Position numbers and translations under genes: made by a program
The notes under the pieces: generated by a model
Seen by the model: the letters and a program-made list of their open reading frames with translations, nothing else
Told to the model about the DNA's origin: nothing
Databases searched by the model: none
From: a virus
Strand: one strand, 5' to 3'
DNA: 45,677 nt
IMG/VR virus record: IMGVR_UViG_3300048586_000887
Location: 1 to 45,677 of that record
Shown: piece by piece, positions 7,742 through 15,613 of the stretch
How positions within the stretch are numbered: the stretch's first letter is position 1
Layout of the letters: the number at the start of each line of letters is the position of its first letter

Positions 7742-9910
7742 CTAGCCGCGGACGGTCTTGTAGGCGGCCCCGCCGCGACGGATGGCATCGAGCGTCATGG
7801 CCGAGGCCTGCCGGGCGATCTGGCCTGACAGCATGCGCAGCCGGACCTCGACGCCGGCATCGGCACCGCGGGCATCGATGGTGATGTTGGTGGTGATGGC
7901 GGCGCCGGCCGGCGCCGTGCCGTTCGGCAGAACGGTGCCGCCGCGGTCCGGCACGAACCATTCGGGCCCGCGCTCGCCGACGATATAGGGCTGGCCCGCG
8001 ACGACCGGACCACCCTCGGCGCGGAACAGCCCACCGAGCCAGGAGCCGATCCCATCCATCCAGCTGCTGGCGCCGAGGCTGTTCAGGCCGGTGGAGACGG
8101 CGTTCCCCAGCGGCTCGGTGATGGTCTTGCGGGCGATGACGCGGGCGATGTCCTGCAGCAGGCCCTGCATGACCTTGGAGAGCTTCTCGCCTTTGACGAT
8201 GGCGTCCTCGAAGGCGCTGGAGAAAGTCAGGCCGAGCTCGCGGACGGTGTCGGAGGTGCGCGACGCGCTCTCCTCGACGCGGCGCTCGGCGCGCTCCAGC
8301 TCCTCCATCGCGGCGACCCCCTCGCGCTGGACGGTGTCCTCCGGCACCGGCCGGCCGGCGCGCTCGGATCGCTCCACCAAGCTGGAGAGAGCGGCAATGC
8401 GGCGCTGGTAGCGCTCATAGGCGGTCTCGTTGTTCTGGATGAGGCGCTCGCGCTCACGCAGCAGCTCGTTGAGCTCCCGCTCAGCCTCGCGCGCCTCCCG
8501 TGCGCCCTCATTGCTGGCACGGCGGACGGCGGCGACGCGCGGTTCCAGCCGCCGCAGCGCCTCGTCGCGCTCTTGGAGCGCCAGGGTCTCGAGGCGGGTC
8601 CGCTCGGCCGCGGTGACGCTACCGGCGGCCTCCGCCTCGCGCAGGCGGCGGACGCGCTCCTCGTATTCCCGGTTGATCCGGAAGCGGTCGTCGAGGTCGC
8701 GGGTGAGCTCCTGGACGTCCTGCGTCGCGCGGCGCCGGCGGGCCTCGGCCGCGGCGGCGGCCGCGGCCTCCTGCTCCGTCCGCTGACGCTCTCCGGCGGC
8801 CTGCTCACCGCGGGTGATCTCGGCCTGGAGCTCCGTGTATTGGCGCCGCAGTTCCTCTAGCCGGGCAGTGCGATCGACCCCGGCCTGCTGCTCGGCGGCC
8901 CCGACTAGGCCGGGGCGGATGCTGCCGCGGCGGGTCTGGGCGGTGAGGCTGGGCCGGCCGTCATTTTCGCTCTCCAGCCGAGCGATCTGGGCCGCCAGGG
9001 CCTCGGCCTGGCGGCGCATGCCGGCGACGCGGTCTTCCTCGCTGAGGAGGCCGGCACCCTGGCGGACACCGTCCACCGCCCGCGCGGCCGCGGAGAGCGC
9101 CCGGGCCAGCGCGTTGGACAGGCCGATGGCGCGGTCGAGCTGGCCGAGGAAGTTTTCCGTCGACGCCGTCAGCTGCCCGAAGGCGCGGCCGAGCGAGAGC
9201 GGCGCCTTGTCGAGCTCGGCGCCGAGGCGTTCGGTCGCGCGCAGCAGCGCCGGGAACACGCGCTCGGCGGTGAGCTTGCCCTCCGAGCCGAGTTTTCGGA
9301 GCTCGCCGATGGAGACACCGAGCTCGCGCGCCAGGCCCTCGGCCAGCAGCGGCATGGCCTCCAGGATAGAGCGCAGCTCGTCGCCCTGCAGGACGCCCGA
9401 GGCCAAGGCCTGGGCCAGCTGCAGGGTCGCGGAGGAGATCTCGCCGGTCGACGCCCCGGAGACGATGGCGACGCGCTGGAGGCCGGTGACGAGGCGGACC
9501 ACCTGGTCAGAGGTGGCCCCGATCTCACGGGCAGCGATCGAGAAGCGCTGGAAGGCGTCAACGCTCTCCGACACCGCGACGCCGGTGGACAGCGCGTTGC
9601 GGTACAGCGCCTCGTAGACCGAACTCGCCCGTTCCACCGAGCCGGTGGCGTTCTGCAGTCGGGAGAGGCTTTGTGTCAGCGCATCGCCGGCCTGGACCAG
9701 CGCGCGAGCCGCGACCGCCACGCCAGCAAGCTGGATGCCGCGGGTGGCGACGTCCAGCAGGTCGAGCGAGCGGGAGGCGCGCTCGGCACCGCCCTTGATC
9801 TGGTCGAGGGAGCGCTGGCCGGTCTCGCCGACCTCGCGCAGCTCGGCCTTGACCCGGGCGGCATCGTCCAGCGAGAGGCGGACCGAGACGCGGCGGGTGG
9901 CGTCGGCCAT
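7742..9910 (-). CDS. Tail tape measure protein
   Basis: A 722-residue protein. Residues about 60-260 match the TMP N-terminal domain seen in tape measure proteins: RLQNATGSVERASSVYEALY, AREIGATSDQVVRLVTGLQR, SGASTGEISSATLQLAQAL and GELRKLGSEGKLTAERVFP. Residues about 290-570 are highly charged and likely coiled coil (RRRRATQDVQELTRDLDDRF, EREARELNELLRERE-style sequence). The C-terminal 150 residues contain glycine-rich stretches and a GGPVVAGQPYIVGERGPEW block common near the C-end of these proteins. Tape measure length sets tail length; this predicts a fairly short flexible tail. It follows the frameshifted chaperone gene by 29 bases, the conserved order in siphoviruses. Confidence 0.92.
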   Translation of the reverse strand: MADATRRVSVRLSLDDAARVKAELREVGETGQRSLDQIKGGAERASRSLDLLDVATRGIQLAGVAVAARALVQAGDALTQSLSRLQNATGSVERASSVYEALYRNALSTGVAVSESVDAFQRFSIAAREIGATSDQVVRLVTGLQRVAIVSGASTGEISSATLQLAQALASGVLQGDELRSILEAMPLLAEGLARELGVSIGELRKLGSEGKLTAERVFPALLRATERLGAELDKAPLSLGRAFGQLTASTENFLGQLDRAIGLSNALARALSAAARAVDGVRQGAGLLSEEDRVAGMRRQAEALAAQIARLESENDGRPSLTAQTRRGSIRPGLVGAAEQQAGVDRTARLEELRRQYTELQAEITRGEQAAGERQRTEQEAAAAAAAEARRRRATQDVQELTRDLDDRFRINREYEERVRRLREAEAAGSVTAAERTRLETLALQERDEALRRLEPRVAAVRRASNEGAREAREAERELNELLRERERLIQNNETAYERYQRRIAALSSLVERSERAGRPVPEDTVQREGVAAMEELERAERRVEESASRTSDTVRELGLTFSSAFEDAIVKGEKLSKVMQGLLQDIARVIARKTITEPLGNAVSTGLNSLGASSWMDGIGSWLGGLFRAEGGPVVAGQPYIVGERGPEWFVPDRGGTVLPNGTAPAGAAITTNITIDARGADAGVEVRLRMLSGQIARQASAMTLDAIRRGGAAYKTVRG

Positions 9911-9939
9911 GCGTCACGCCTCCTGCGTCAGTTGAGTGG

Positions 9940-10634
9940 TCAGGGTCCGGCGGGATCAGTGCGCCGCGCAGCGCTGCCAGCGGCGAGGCCTATGCGCATG
10001 GCCAGCAGCAGTTCCGCCGCGCCCCAGCCGGAGGCGCCCATCTCGCGGGCGGTGGAGAGCGCCGCCGGCATGTCGAGGTCGAGGCCCGCCATGGTTGCCG
10101 TGGCGCAGGTGGTGCCGGCGGCCCAGGCCGCGGCGCCCTCGACGCTGGCTGGGGCGTGGGCGGCGTAGGGGCAGGCGAGGCCGCAGTCGCGGTCGAGCGC
10201 CGCGCAGCCGCGGCAGTAGTCAGGACCCTGGCCGAAATGCCATTCGGCCCGAGCCCTTAGCCGTTTCCCTCCAGGGCCACGGCGGCGACCGGGCCGGTGG
10301 CCCGATCCCAGAAGGCGGCCGCCATCTCGTCCATGTCCATCAGCCGCTCGACGGCCTCGGGGGACAGCGGCAGAGGCTTGCCGGCGGCATCGCCGACGCC
10401 CTCCCAGGCGGTGACCGCGTGGCGGGCGAGCGCCTTGACGAGGAAGGCGAAGGACAGGCCGCGCGACATGTCAGGATCGAGATCGGGATCCGCAATGCGG
10501 ATCGCAGCCAGCCGGCGCGCGGCGGCGGCCTGCGCCGCGGCCATGACCGCGGTCGTCACGGGGCGGATCTCCACGCGGACGCCGCGCGGCAGGTCGAGCC
10601 AGTACGGCTCGACCGGAAGGTCGAGTGTGAGCAT
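9940..10634 (-). CDS. Tail assembly chaperone, -1 frameshift fusion (gpGT-like)
   Basis: A second frame runs from the slip site at 10263 to the stop at 9942-9940 with no ATG, GTG or TTG near its beginning, so it appears to be made only by -1 frameshifting. The fusion would be about 231 residues: 124 from the first frame, then 107 starting RLRARAEWHFGQGPD. The added part has a cysteine cluster (CRGCAALDRDCGLACPY), a helical middle (GWGAAELLLAMRIGLA) and ends RRTDPAGP. In lambda and many relatives the longer GT form binds both tape measure and tail tube, and the G:GT ratio matters. The window shows the site and the frame; frameshifting itself is inferred. Confidence 0.85.
10257..10634 (-). CDS. 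Tail assembly chaperone, zero-frame product (gpG-like)
   Basis: The ATG at 10634 gives 125 residues, beginning MLTLDLPVEPYWLDLPRGV and ending ALEGNG. It is a soluble, mostly helical protein with an Ala-rich middle (AVMAAAQAAAARRLAAI). Position before the tape measure gene and the slippery heptamer at its 3' end identify it as the G-type tail assembly chaperone, which coats the tape measure protein and recruits tube subunits. A longer open frame reaching 11408 is antisense to the inserted acetyltransferase gene and is rejected. The tail tube gene, its normal upstream neighbour, lies 2.2 kb away because of an inserted plus-strand block. Confidence 0.85.
   Translation of the reverse strand: MLTLDLPVEPYWLDLPRGVRVEIRPVTTAVMAAAQAAAARRLAAIRIADPDLDPDMSRGLSFAFLVKALARHAVTAWEGVGDAAGKPLPLSPEAVERLMDMDEMAAAFWDRATGPVAAVALEGNG
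10263..10269 (-). promoter_or_regulatory. Slippery heptamer GGGAAAC for -1 ribosomal frameshift
   Basis: On the minus strand the end of the chaperone gene reads GAG GGA AAC GGC TAA. This places G GGA AAC in the X XXY YYZ register required for tandem -1 slippage, two codons before the zero-frame stop. Lambda G-T uses the closely similar GGGAAAG. Shifting by -1 enters the 107-codon open frame that ends just before the tape measure gene. Confidence 0.85.
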
Positions 10635-10940
10635 CAGATTCAGGGTCCTTATGACGAATCCGCATCTGCCTGCTGGCGTAGAAGCGGCCAAAGTCCAGAC
10701 GGTGACGGCAAAGAGCGAACGACCGACGCACGGGCGCCGTGAACGACTAAGCTGCCTTTGCCTCTCCGCAGACGAGTCCGGTCTTGGCCGGTAGCGGAAC
10801 GGCTGCTTTGAGCGCTCACAGTCGAGAAGCGGGCCCAGGCTTGCCGCCAGGCACTGCCGGCTTTGACCGTAGGCAGACAGGCTCGTCACTGGATTGGCAG
10901 GAATCGAGGCCTGTGCTTTCTCCTGAGTAACCGAAGGAGA
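10635..10940. other. Gap between chaperone and inserted acetyltransferase gene; no gene seen
   Basis: These 306 bases lie between two divergently oriented starts. No credible gene is seen. A TTGACC at 10863-10868 could be a -35 element for the plus-strand gene, but the bases 17 further on (TCACTG) are a poor -10, so I do not call a promoter. An AGGAG at 10935-10939 is the likely ribosome binding site of the acetyltransferase. Confidence 0.5.
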
Positions 10941-11429
10941 ATGTCCTTGCCCTCGATGGTGGATCCCGCAGACGGGATGGTGAGTTTCCAACGAGCGCTG
11001 ACCGAAGGGGATGTCAGGGTGCATCCCGGTGAGGTGGATCCCACGCTTGGGGTGTTCTTCGATAACCCCCAGGGCACCAGGCGCATGACCGTGGTCCGGA
11101 TCAACAAGGAGGGGATCGTTGAGGCCTTCGCGGTCGTTACCCCGGTCGAGCCGTACCGTGGCCTGCCCGTCCACCAAGTCGGTTACGCCGTGCCGCCGCA
11201 GTTCCGGGGCAAGGGCTACGCAAAAGCCATCCTTGAGGCCACGATCGCCGAACTTAAGGAGGGCATGATCAGGGCCGGGAAGAAGTCCTTCTGGGTCGAG
11301 GCGATCGTGGATGCCACCAACCTGCCGTCCAAGGGTGTCGCCAAGGCGGTGCTGTCGAAACAGGGCAAGCCTACCAAGGACGACCGCTCCGGCACCCCGG
11401 CGATCCAATACCTACGAAAGATCGCCTAA
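10941..11429 (+). CDS. GNAT-family N-acetyltransferase-like protein (insertion in tail operon)
   Basis: The product is 162 residues if it starts at ATG 10941. AGGAG at 10935-10939 is very close to that ATG; TTG 10947 or ATG 10956 are alternatives with the same frame. The acetyl-CoA binding motif A is clear: GYAVPPQFRGKGYAKAILEA (RGKGYA is the Q/RxxGxG/A loop). It is preceded by beta strands with VVTPVEP and followed by WVEAIVDATNLPSKGVAKAV, matching the GNAT motif B region. The substrate is unknown. It is on the strand opposite to all flanking tail genes and is followed by a hairpin, so it is likely an independently expressed cargo gene (moron). It could be a toxin of the GNAT type, but no partner antitoxin is adjacent. 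Confidence 0.75.
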   Translation: MSLPSMVDPADGMVSFQRALTEGDVRVHPGEVDPTLGVFFDNPQGTRRMTVVRINKEGIVEAFAVVTPVEPYRGLPVHQVGYAVPPQFRGKGYAKAILEATIAELKEGMIRAGKKSFWVEAIVDATNLPSKGVAKAVLSKQGKPTKDDRSGTPAIQYLRKIA

Positions 11430-11439
11430 CTCGCGCGTT

Positions 11440-11464
11440 GCCGCCGGGCTGGATCCCCGGCGGC
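11440..11464 (+). terminator. Hairpin after the acetyltransferase gene
   Basis: GCCGCCGGG (11440-11448) pairs perfectly with CCCGGCGGC (11456-11464) around a 7-base loop, 11 bases after the acetyltransferase stop. There is no T-run, so termination is plausible but not certain. Confidence 0.45.
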
Positions 11465-11773
11465 ATGCAACCCACATCCTCAGCGACGTCCCGCCCGACC
11501 ATCAGACCCTCCGCCAGCGGCTCCGCCGCGGCGGTGGCGCGACCTCGGCGATCTTCCCAATGCGGGTCCTATGGCAGCCTGTGGAGCAGCGTCGGCCGCC
11601 ACACCGGTCGCCATGGCTCTGGCTTCCCGAAAGAGCCTAGCGGGTGTGTCCGGGAAGGCTTCGGAGGTGCGAGGCAAGCCAGCGGAGCCAGCTCCGCGGC
11701 TCGGCTTGGTGCTACGGTGACAGCGGCGTGCGAGCCGTTAAATTGCGTGGCCGTTCCAGTGGTTCAGGGCTCG
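11465..11773. other. Gap between the two inserted genes; no gene seen
   Basis: About 310 bases follow the hairpin before the HslV-like gene. The plus-strand frame stays open from 11438 into that gene, but its composition is proline/serine/arginine-rich and looks non-coding. No clear promoter motif was recognised; because of the upstream hairpin, the second gene may have its own promoter here. Confidence 0.4.
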
Positions 11774-12682
11774 ATGACCAGCTGCCTGCTCGTGAAATCC
11801 TCCAAGCGGCTAGTGGCCGTGGCCGACGGCAGGCTGTCTCGGGACGATAACAGCCAAAGCTTCAACGAGACCCGCAAGCTCCGGGAGTTCGAAGTTTCCT
11901 ACCAGATCCCGGTGTTTGACAGGGGGCGGTTCCACAGCTTCAGGAGGTACCGGAGCGAGCCATGGTACCTGGCATACGCGGGCACGCACACCGTGACCAC
12001 CGAGATCATCGACCTGTTCCTGCAGCGGATCGGCAGCCTGTACCTAACCCGGCACGAGCAGGGACAGCACGCCATGCTGTCCCACTCCACCCTGACGTCA
12101 GGCGTGTTCACCGACGACTACAATTTCGACCAGGAGGAGCTCCTCAAAATCCACGGCCGTGATGTCTTGCAGGAGCTGGTGGACGCGTTTGAAATCCGGG
12201 GATCCGAGAACTCCGAGAATCGCCGTAGCCGTCCGGACTCCGAGTTCATTCTGTTCGGCAACGAGGAGGCGTCTGGGGATTATAAGGCCTTCGTCGTGTC
12301 GGCCGACGAGAACGGTTACAGCCCAGGCGCTCGTCTCCGGATCAAGGCGGACCCGGTTCTCGACGGGCAACTGGCGAGCATCGGGTCGGAAATCGTCAGG
12401 ACTGAGGTCTATGCCGACGAGGCCCTGATGAGGGGGCTGGAAGGGTGGAAACAGGACGAGGACTACTACGCTGGATTGGATAGCGTGCTGGCGAAAAGAA
12501 CAGGTGGGTCGCTCCTGCCATCGCCTCCCACGACGGCATGGAGCATCAACCAGGTCGGCAAGCGGTTTCTGCAGCTCCTCTGCACCACAGCCGATCCTAG
12601 CGTCGGCGGGAGGATGATCTTGGCCGATGGCGACTGGTCTAAAGAGATCCAGCTGAGAGCGTTCGATCCGCCGAGAAAATAA
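11774..12682 (+). CDS. HslV/proteasome-like Ntn-hydrolase-fold protein (insertion in tail operon)
   Basis: From ATG 11774 the protein has 302 residues and begins MTSCLLVKSSKRLVAVADGR. If Met1 is removed, Thr would be residue 1 and Asp of VADGR would be residue 17, the spacing of the catalytic Thr1 and Asp17 of proteasome beta subunits and HslV. A basic residue is found near position 33 (TRKLREF, compare KVRRL in HslV), followed by a block AYAGTHTVTTEIIDLF resembling the HslV AGFAG helix start. The C-terminal 130 residues are not recognisable. GTG 11747 and 11759 are alternative starts but would bury the Thr. No AAA+ unfoldase partner lies nearby. The fold and nucleophile are inference from the pattern; biological role unknown. 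Opposite strand to the tail operon, so a cargo gene. Confidence 0.55.
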   Translation: MTSCLLVKSSKRLVAVADGRLSRDDNSQSFNETRKLREFEVSYQIPVFDRGRFHSFRRYRSEPWYLAYAGTHTVTTEIIDLFLQRIGSLYLTRHEQGQHAMLSHSTLTSGVFTDDYNFDQEELLKIHGRDVLQELVDAFEIRGSENSENRRSRPDSEFILFGNEEASGDYKAFVVSADENGYSPGARLRIKADPVLDGQLASIGSEIVRTEVYADEALMRGLEGWKQDEDYYAGLDSVLAKRTGGSLLPSPPTTAWSINQVGKRFLQLLCTTADPSVGGRMILADGDWSKEIQLRAFDPPRK

Positions 12683-12853
12683 ACCCGGAAACCCGATGGG
12701 GAGGCCGAGCTTTCCTCGTCAGCAACGAGACGGATGGATCAGCCGGCTACCAGCTAGGTCTTGGACAGGTTGGGCGCGAAGCGGACGTGGCATTCGCGAA
12801 CTATGGACCGGTGGCATCCGTTCAACATCCCAATCGGACATCGTGGTGAGTAA

Positions 12854-13810
12854 TCAGGCATACTCCGTCCCCGCCTGCTGGTTCTTCAGCACGGCCGTCA
12901 TCATGCGCGTCGCAGTCGCGTTGAATGCGGCTCTGAACTCGAAGCTCGCCTCCACGCCCGCCGGCCCTTCGATCGGCGTCTTGGCGAGCGCCAGGTAGAC
13001 CTCATGCAGCGTGAAGGTGAGGCTGCGGTTCGCGTCGATGGTGAAGGCAAAGGCGAACTCCGCCGCGGTGCCATTCTGCGCCTGCGTCAGCAGCGTGGTG
13101 TCCGCGAAGCGCGCGGTGATCTGGCCGGTGGCGCGCGCGATGCCGGGATCGGCGCCTTCGATCTTTCGGTCGGCGCGGATGGTCCGCACCGCCTCCACGC
13201 TGTTGCTGTAGTTCAGCCGCGCACCGGTGACCTGGGCCAGGGCGGAACCAGCACGGGTGATCGATCCCTGTGCCTTGTGGAAGGCGGTGTAGGCGGCGGC
13301 GACCGGCGTGCCGCCCGACGATGAGCCGGAGCGCGTCGAACCCTGCGCGATCAGCTTGATCGTCGCGGTCGCCGGGCCGGTCGGCGAGAAGTCGATTTCC
13401 AGCGCATCGGCACGGATGCCGGTGCAGACGTCGTAGCTCGGGACGTCCGGGTAACCGATCTCGATCGCCTGCGAGGGCAGCGTCGCCGCCCCCGAGCCAA
13501 AGGTATGCGTGTAGTTCGGATTGGTGCCGGTGGTGGTCGGCGCGCCCAGTAGCAGGCGCAGCCAGTGGCCGATGTTGATCAGGTCGACCGGGACGACGAC
13601 ATCGCCCTCGACGGTCACGGTGTCGAAGAACGGCGCGGCGGGATCGCGATTGCCGCCGAGGCCGATAACGTCGGCATCCAGCAGCGGCTGCTCGGCGCCG
13701 AGGTTGCAGGAGAGGAAGGGCACGCGCCGCCAGTTGCCGCCCGGCGCGGTGCCGTAGGTGACCTCGGGAATCATGAGCAGGCGCGAATTCGCGCCGATGG
13801 CACGGGGCAT
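12854..13810 (-). CDS. Major tail tube protein
   Basis: A 318-residue protein starting MPRAIGANSRLLMIPEVTYG, a beginning typical of siphovirus tail tube subunits (a start similar to the N-terminal IPE.TyGt motif). The middle has HTFGSGAATLPSQAIEIGYP, and the sequence is beta-rich with few charged clusters, as expected for a protein forming stacked hexameric rings. It follows the tail terminator gene and, but for a 2.2-kb insertion, would precede the tail assembly chaperone. The stop lies 171 bases from the end of the inserted HslV-like gene, and the two are convergent. Confidence 0.85.
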   Translation of the reverse strand: MPRAIGANSRLLMIPEVTYGTAPGGNWRRVPFLSCNLGAEQPLLDADVIGLGGNRDPAAPFFDTVTVEGDVVVPVDLINIGHWLRLLLGAPTTTGTNPNYTHTFGSGAATLPSQAIEIGYPDVPSYDVCTGIRADALEIDFSPTGPATATIKLIAQGSTRSGSSSGGTPVAAAYTAFHKAQGSITRAGSALAQVTGARLNYSNSVEAVRTIRADRKIEGADPGIARATGQITARFADTTLLTQAQNGTAAEFAFAFTIDANRSLTFTLHEVYLALAKTPIEGPAGVEASFEFRAAFNATATRMMTAVLKNQQAGTEYA

Positions 13811-13831
13811 GGAGCGTCTCCGGGAGCGGGA

Positions 13832-14260
13832 TCAGGCCAGCGGCGAGCCGGCGACGGTGAAGAACAGCGTGACGGGGATGGAGGCGGCGCGCGCCGCGGC
13901 GGCACCTTCCGCCTCGGCGTCGTCGAAGGACGGCGCACCGGGCTGGGCCCATTCCACCGTGCCGCCGAGGGTGCGGTCGCCGGCGATGGCGGCGGCGATA
14001 TCGGTCAGCAGGGCATCGAGCAGCGCCGCCGTCGCGGCAACGACTTCGACATCCGCGCGGTGCTCGATGGCCCAGGCGAGCGGCGAGAGGATCGCAGTCT
14101 CCTCCACCGTCTCGCCGTCGCGCACCACGACCAGCCCGCCAGTGGGCAGGCGCTGTGGCACGGTCTCGTTGCGAAGGACCTTCGGGGCCGAGCTGCGCGC
14201 GGCCAGGGCGGCGCCCAGGCGCGCGAACAGGGCAGCCAGAGCGGTTTCACGGACACTCAT
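13832..14260 (-). CDS. Tail terminator / minor tail protein
   Basis: The product is 142 residues and starts MSVRETALAALFARLGAAL, followed by VPQRLPTGGLVVVRDG. These N-terminal blocks are typical of the phage protein placed between the tail completion protein and the tail tube, corresponding by position to lambda gpU, which ends tail tube growth and joins the tail to the head. The start overlaps the end of the upstream DUF6441 gene by four bases, supporting the start and coupling. The C-terminus ends in a beta strand (PVTLFFTVAGSPLA). Databases sometimes label related proteins as acyl-CoA transferases; nothing here supports that. Confidence 0.72.
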   Translation of the reverse strand: MSVRETALAALFARLGAALAARSSAPKVLRNETVPQRLPTGGLVVVRDGETVEETAILSPLAWAIEHRADVEVVAATAALLDALLTDIAAAIAGDRTLGGTVEWAQPGAPSFDDAEAEGAAAARAASIPVTLFFTVAGSPLA

Positions 14261-14979
14261 CCTGCCCGCGCCGCCTCGGCTTCCCAGGCCGCCACAAAGC
14301 GCCTCGGCAGGCGCCGCAGGGCGCGCAGCGACGCGCCCTGCACATCAAGCCGCTTGGCGAGCTTCACCTGGGGCAGCAGGAGAAACATCGGCACCATTCC
14401 CTTTTCGAGCAGCCCGCGCGCCCAGGCCTCGCGGCCCTTGCGGTGGGCGGTGCCGACCTCCGCCACGCCGCCGGCGATCAGCCGGGTGCGGCGCCGCCGC
14501 CCGGTCTGCGCGCCCTGGCGCAGCGGCAGGCACCAGACAAAGCCCCGCCCTGACTTGAAGGGCCGCAGAAAGCCCTGACCCGAGGCGACCATCTGGGCCG
14601 GCGTGACGCGCAGCCCCTTGTCACCGCGGCCCCGCCAGCCGCGGGCGGCATTGAAGCCGGTGGCGATCGCCAGGAACCGCCCGCCGCCCTTCGGCCGGAT
14701 CAGCGCGCCGCGCTCGAAGGCGTCGATCACCAGGGGCGTCTTGCTCCACACGAGCCCGGCGGCGCGCATCGACACGCCGGTCCGCGGATAGACCTGGGAG
14801 CGCCAGGCGCTGGCGATGCCGCGCGCCTTGCCGCCCAGCGAGCCGGTGACCTGCTGGCGCAGCTCCTGCTTCAGCGCGTCGGTCTCGTCGCGCACGGCGC
14901 GCGAGGCGGCGCGCTCGCCGGTGCGGACCTCCTCGGCCAGTGCCCTGCGTAGATCACCGACGATGGCGGTGAGCTTCAC
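14257..14979 (-). CDS. DUF6441 family head-tail/tail completion protein
   Basis: GTG 14979 overlaps the holin stop by four bases (GTGA) and gives a 240-residue protein starting VKLTAIVGDLRRALAEEV. The longer open frame to 15600 is the shadow of two other genes. The sequence is strongly basic, with RAVRDETDALKQELRQQVT, then RTGVSMRAAGLVWSK and GRFLAIATGFNAARG; these blocks match the DUF6441 family found in alphaproteobacterial prophages. By gene order (connector, this gene, terminator, tube) it probably acts in tail completion, like HK97 gp10 or lambda gpZ. It lies immediately after the holin gene, so lysis and tail genes are mixed here. Confidence 0.72.
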   Translation of the reverse strand: MKLTAIVGDLRRALAEEVRTGERAASRAVRDETDALKQELRQQVTGSLGGKARGIASAWRSQVYPRTGVSMRAAGLVWSKTPLVIDAFERGALIRPKGGGRFLAIATGFNAARGWRGRGDKGLRVTPAQMVASGQGFLRPFKSGRGFVWCLPLRQGAQTGRRRRTRLIAGGVAEVGTAHRKGREAWARGLLEKGMVPMFLLLPQVKLAKRLDVQGASLRALRRLPRRFVAAWEAEAARAG

Positions 14980-15293
14980 GCCCTGTCGCTCGGCGGCAGG
15001 CCGGTGCGGTGGCGGATGATGGCGACGGCCAGGTCGTGCAGCGCTGCCTGGCCGAGATAGCCGAACACGAAGGCAAACAGGAACCGGCCGTATTCGTTGA
15101 ACTCGAGGAAGCCCCCGAGCGCATAGCCGGCGCTGCCGACCAGCGCGGCGGAGGGGACCTCCCAGGCCAGGCACCAGCCGAAGCGCCGACGCTCCGGGTT
15201 GTTCCAGCGCACGAAGCCGCCGGCGAGGCCGGCCGCCGCGCCCAGCAATAGGTCGCGCAGGATCTCCAGCAGGGTCAGGGCATTCTGCGGCAT
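14976..15293 (-). CDS. Holin-like membrane protein
   Basis: A 105-residue protein with three probable membrane segments: about residues 13-28 (LLLGAAAGLAGGFV), 42-65 (AWEVPSAALVGSAGYALGGFL) and 69-92 (GRFLFAFVFGYLG). The block WNNPERRRFGWCLAWEVP between the first two is typical of small phage holins of the LydA/phage_holin_3 type. Holins collect in the inner membrane and open holes that let the endolysin reach the cell wall. Lysis partners (M15 endolysin and Rz/Rz1) lie 0.3-1.3 kb upstream on the same strand. The topology is predicted by eye only; the end is short, charged and soluble (IIRHRTGLPPSDRA). Confidence 0.7.
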   Translation of the reverse strand: MPQNALTLLEILRDLLLGAAAGLAGGFVRWNNPERRRFGWCLAWEVPSAALVGSAGYALGGFLEFNEYGRFLFAFVFGYLGQAALHDLAVAIIRHRTGLPPSDRA

Positions 15294-15304
15294 GTGGGAG
15301 GCTC

Positions 15305-15613
15305 CTATCGCTGGCAGAGGACGCGCCAGGCGGTGCCGAACGCATCGCGCTCGGCATGGGTGACGGTGAGTAGGTCGGAGCCGAGGGCGAAGCTGTCGCC
15401 GGCGGCGAGGTCGGGCAGCGTGGCGATGGCGACGGAGAGGATGTCGGTGGCCGAGAGGATCTCGGTGCCGAAGGCATTGGCCACGCGGTCCGGCGAGGAG
15501 CGCAGGACGCGCAACGCGACCGGCGGACCGTCCCCGCCCTGCCGATACGCGGCCTCGGAGCCGAGATTGGGGTCCGCGACGAGCACGGCCATGGCGTCAT
15601 CGAAGGCGTTCAT
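15305..15613 (-). CDS. Head-tail connector / head closure protein
   Basis: This 102-residue protein starts MNAFDDAMAVLVADPNLGSEA and contains a beta-rich middle (PPVALRVLRSSPD) and a C-terminal half ALGSDLLTVTHAERDAFGTAWRVL. The start, a frequent opening in phage head-tail joining proteins that cover a short beta-barrel (lambda gpFII/HK97 gp7-type), and the position among head completion and tail genes support this call. The Rz1-like gene overlaps it by four bases upstream. It lies between lysis genes, which suggests the lysis genes were inserted into the head-tail completion block. Confidence 0.6.
   Translation of the reverse strand: MNAFDDAMAVLVADPNLGSEAAYRQGGDGPPVALRVLRSSPDRVANAFGTEILSATDILSVAIATLPDLAAGDSFALGSDLLTVTHAERDAFGTAWRVLCQR

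Noticed and set aside
10863-10890. Promoter TTGACC-N17-TCACTG before the acetyltransferase gene
   Set aside because: The -10 element is too far from consensus to support a call.
10635-11408. N-terminal extension of the tail chaperone frame on the minus strand
   Set aside because: It runs antisense to the acetyltransferase gene and lacks similarity to chaperones; the ATG at 10634 gives the expected family length.
11438-11773. 112-residue extension before the HslV-like protein
   Set aside because: Low-complexity Ser/Pro/Arg composition, starts in the hairpin region, and would bury the Thr that fits the nucleophile position.
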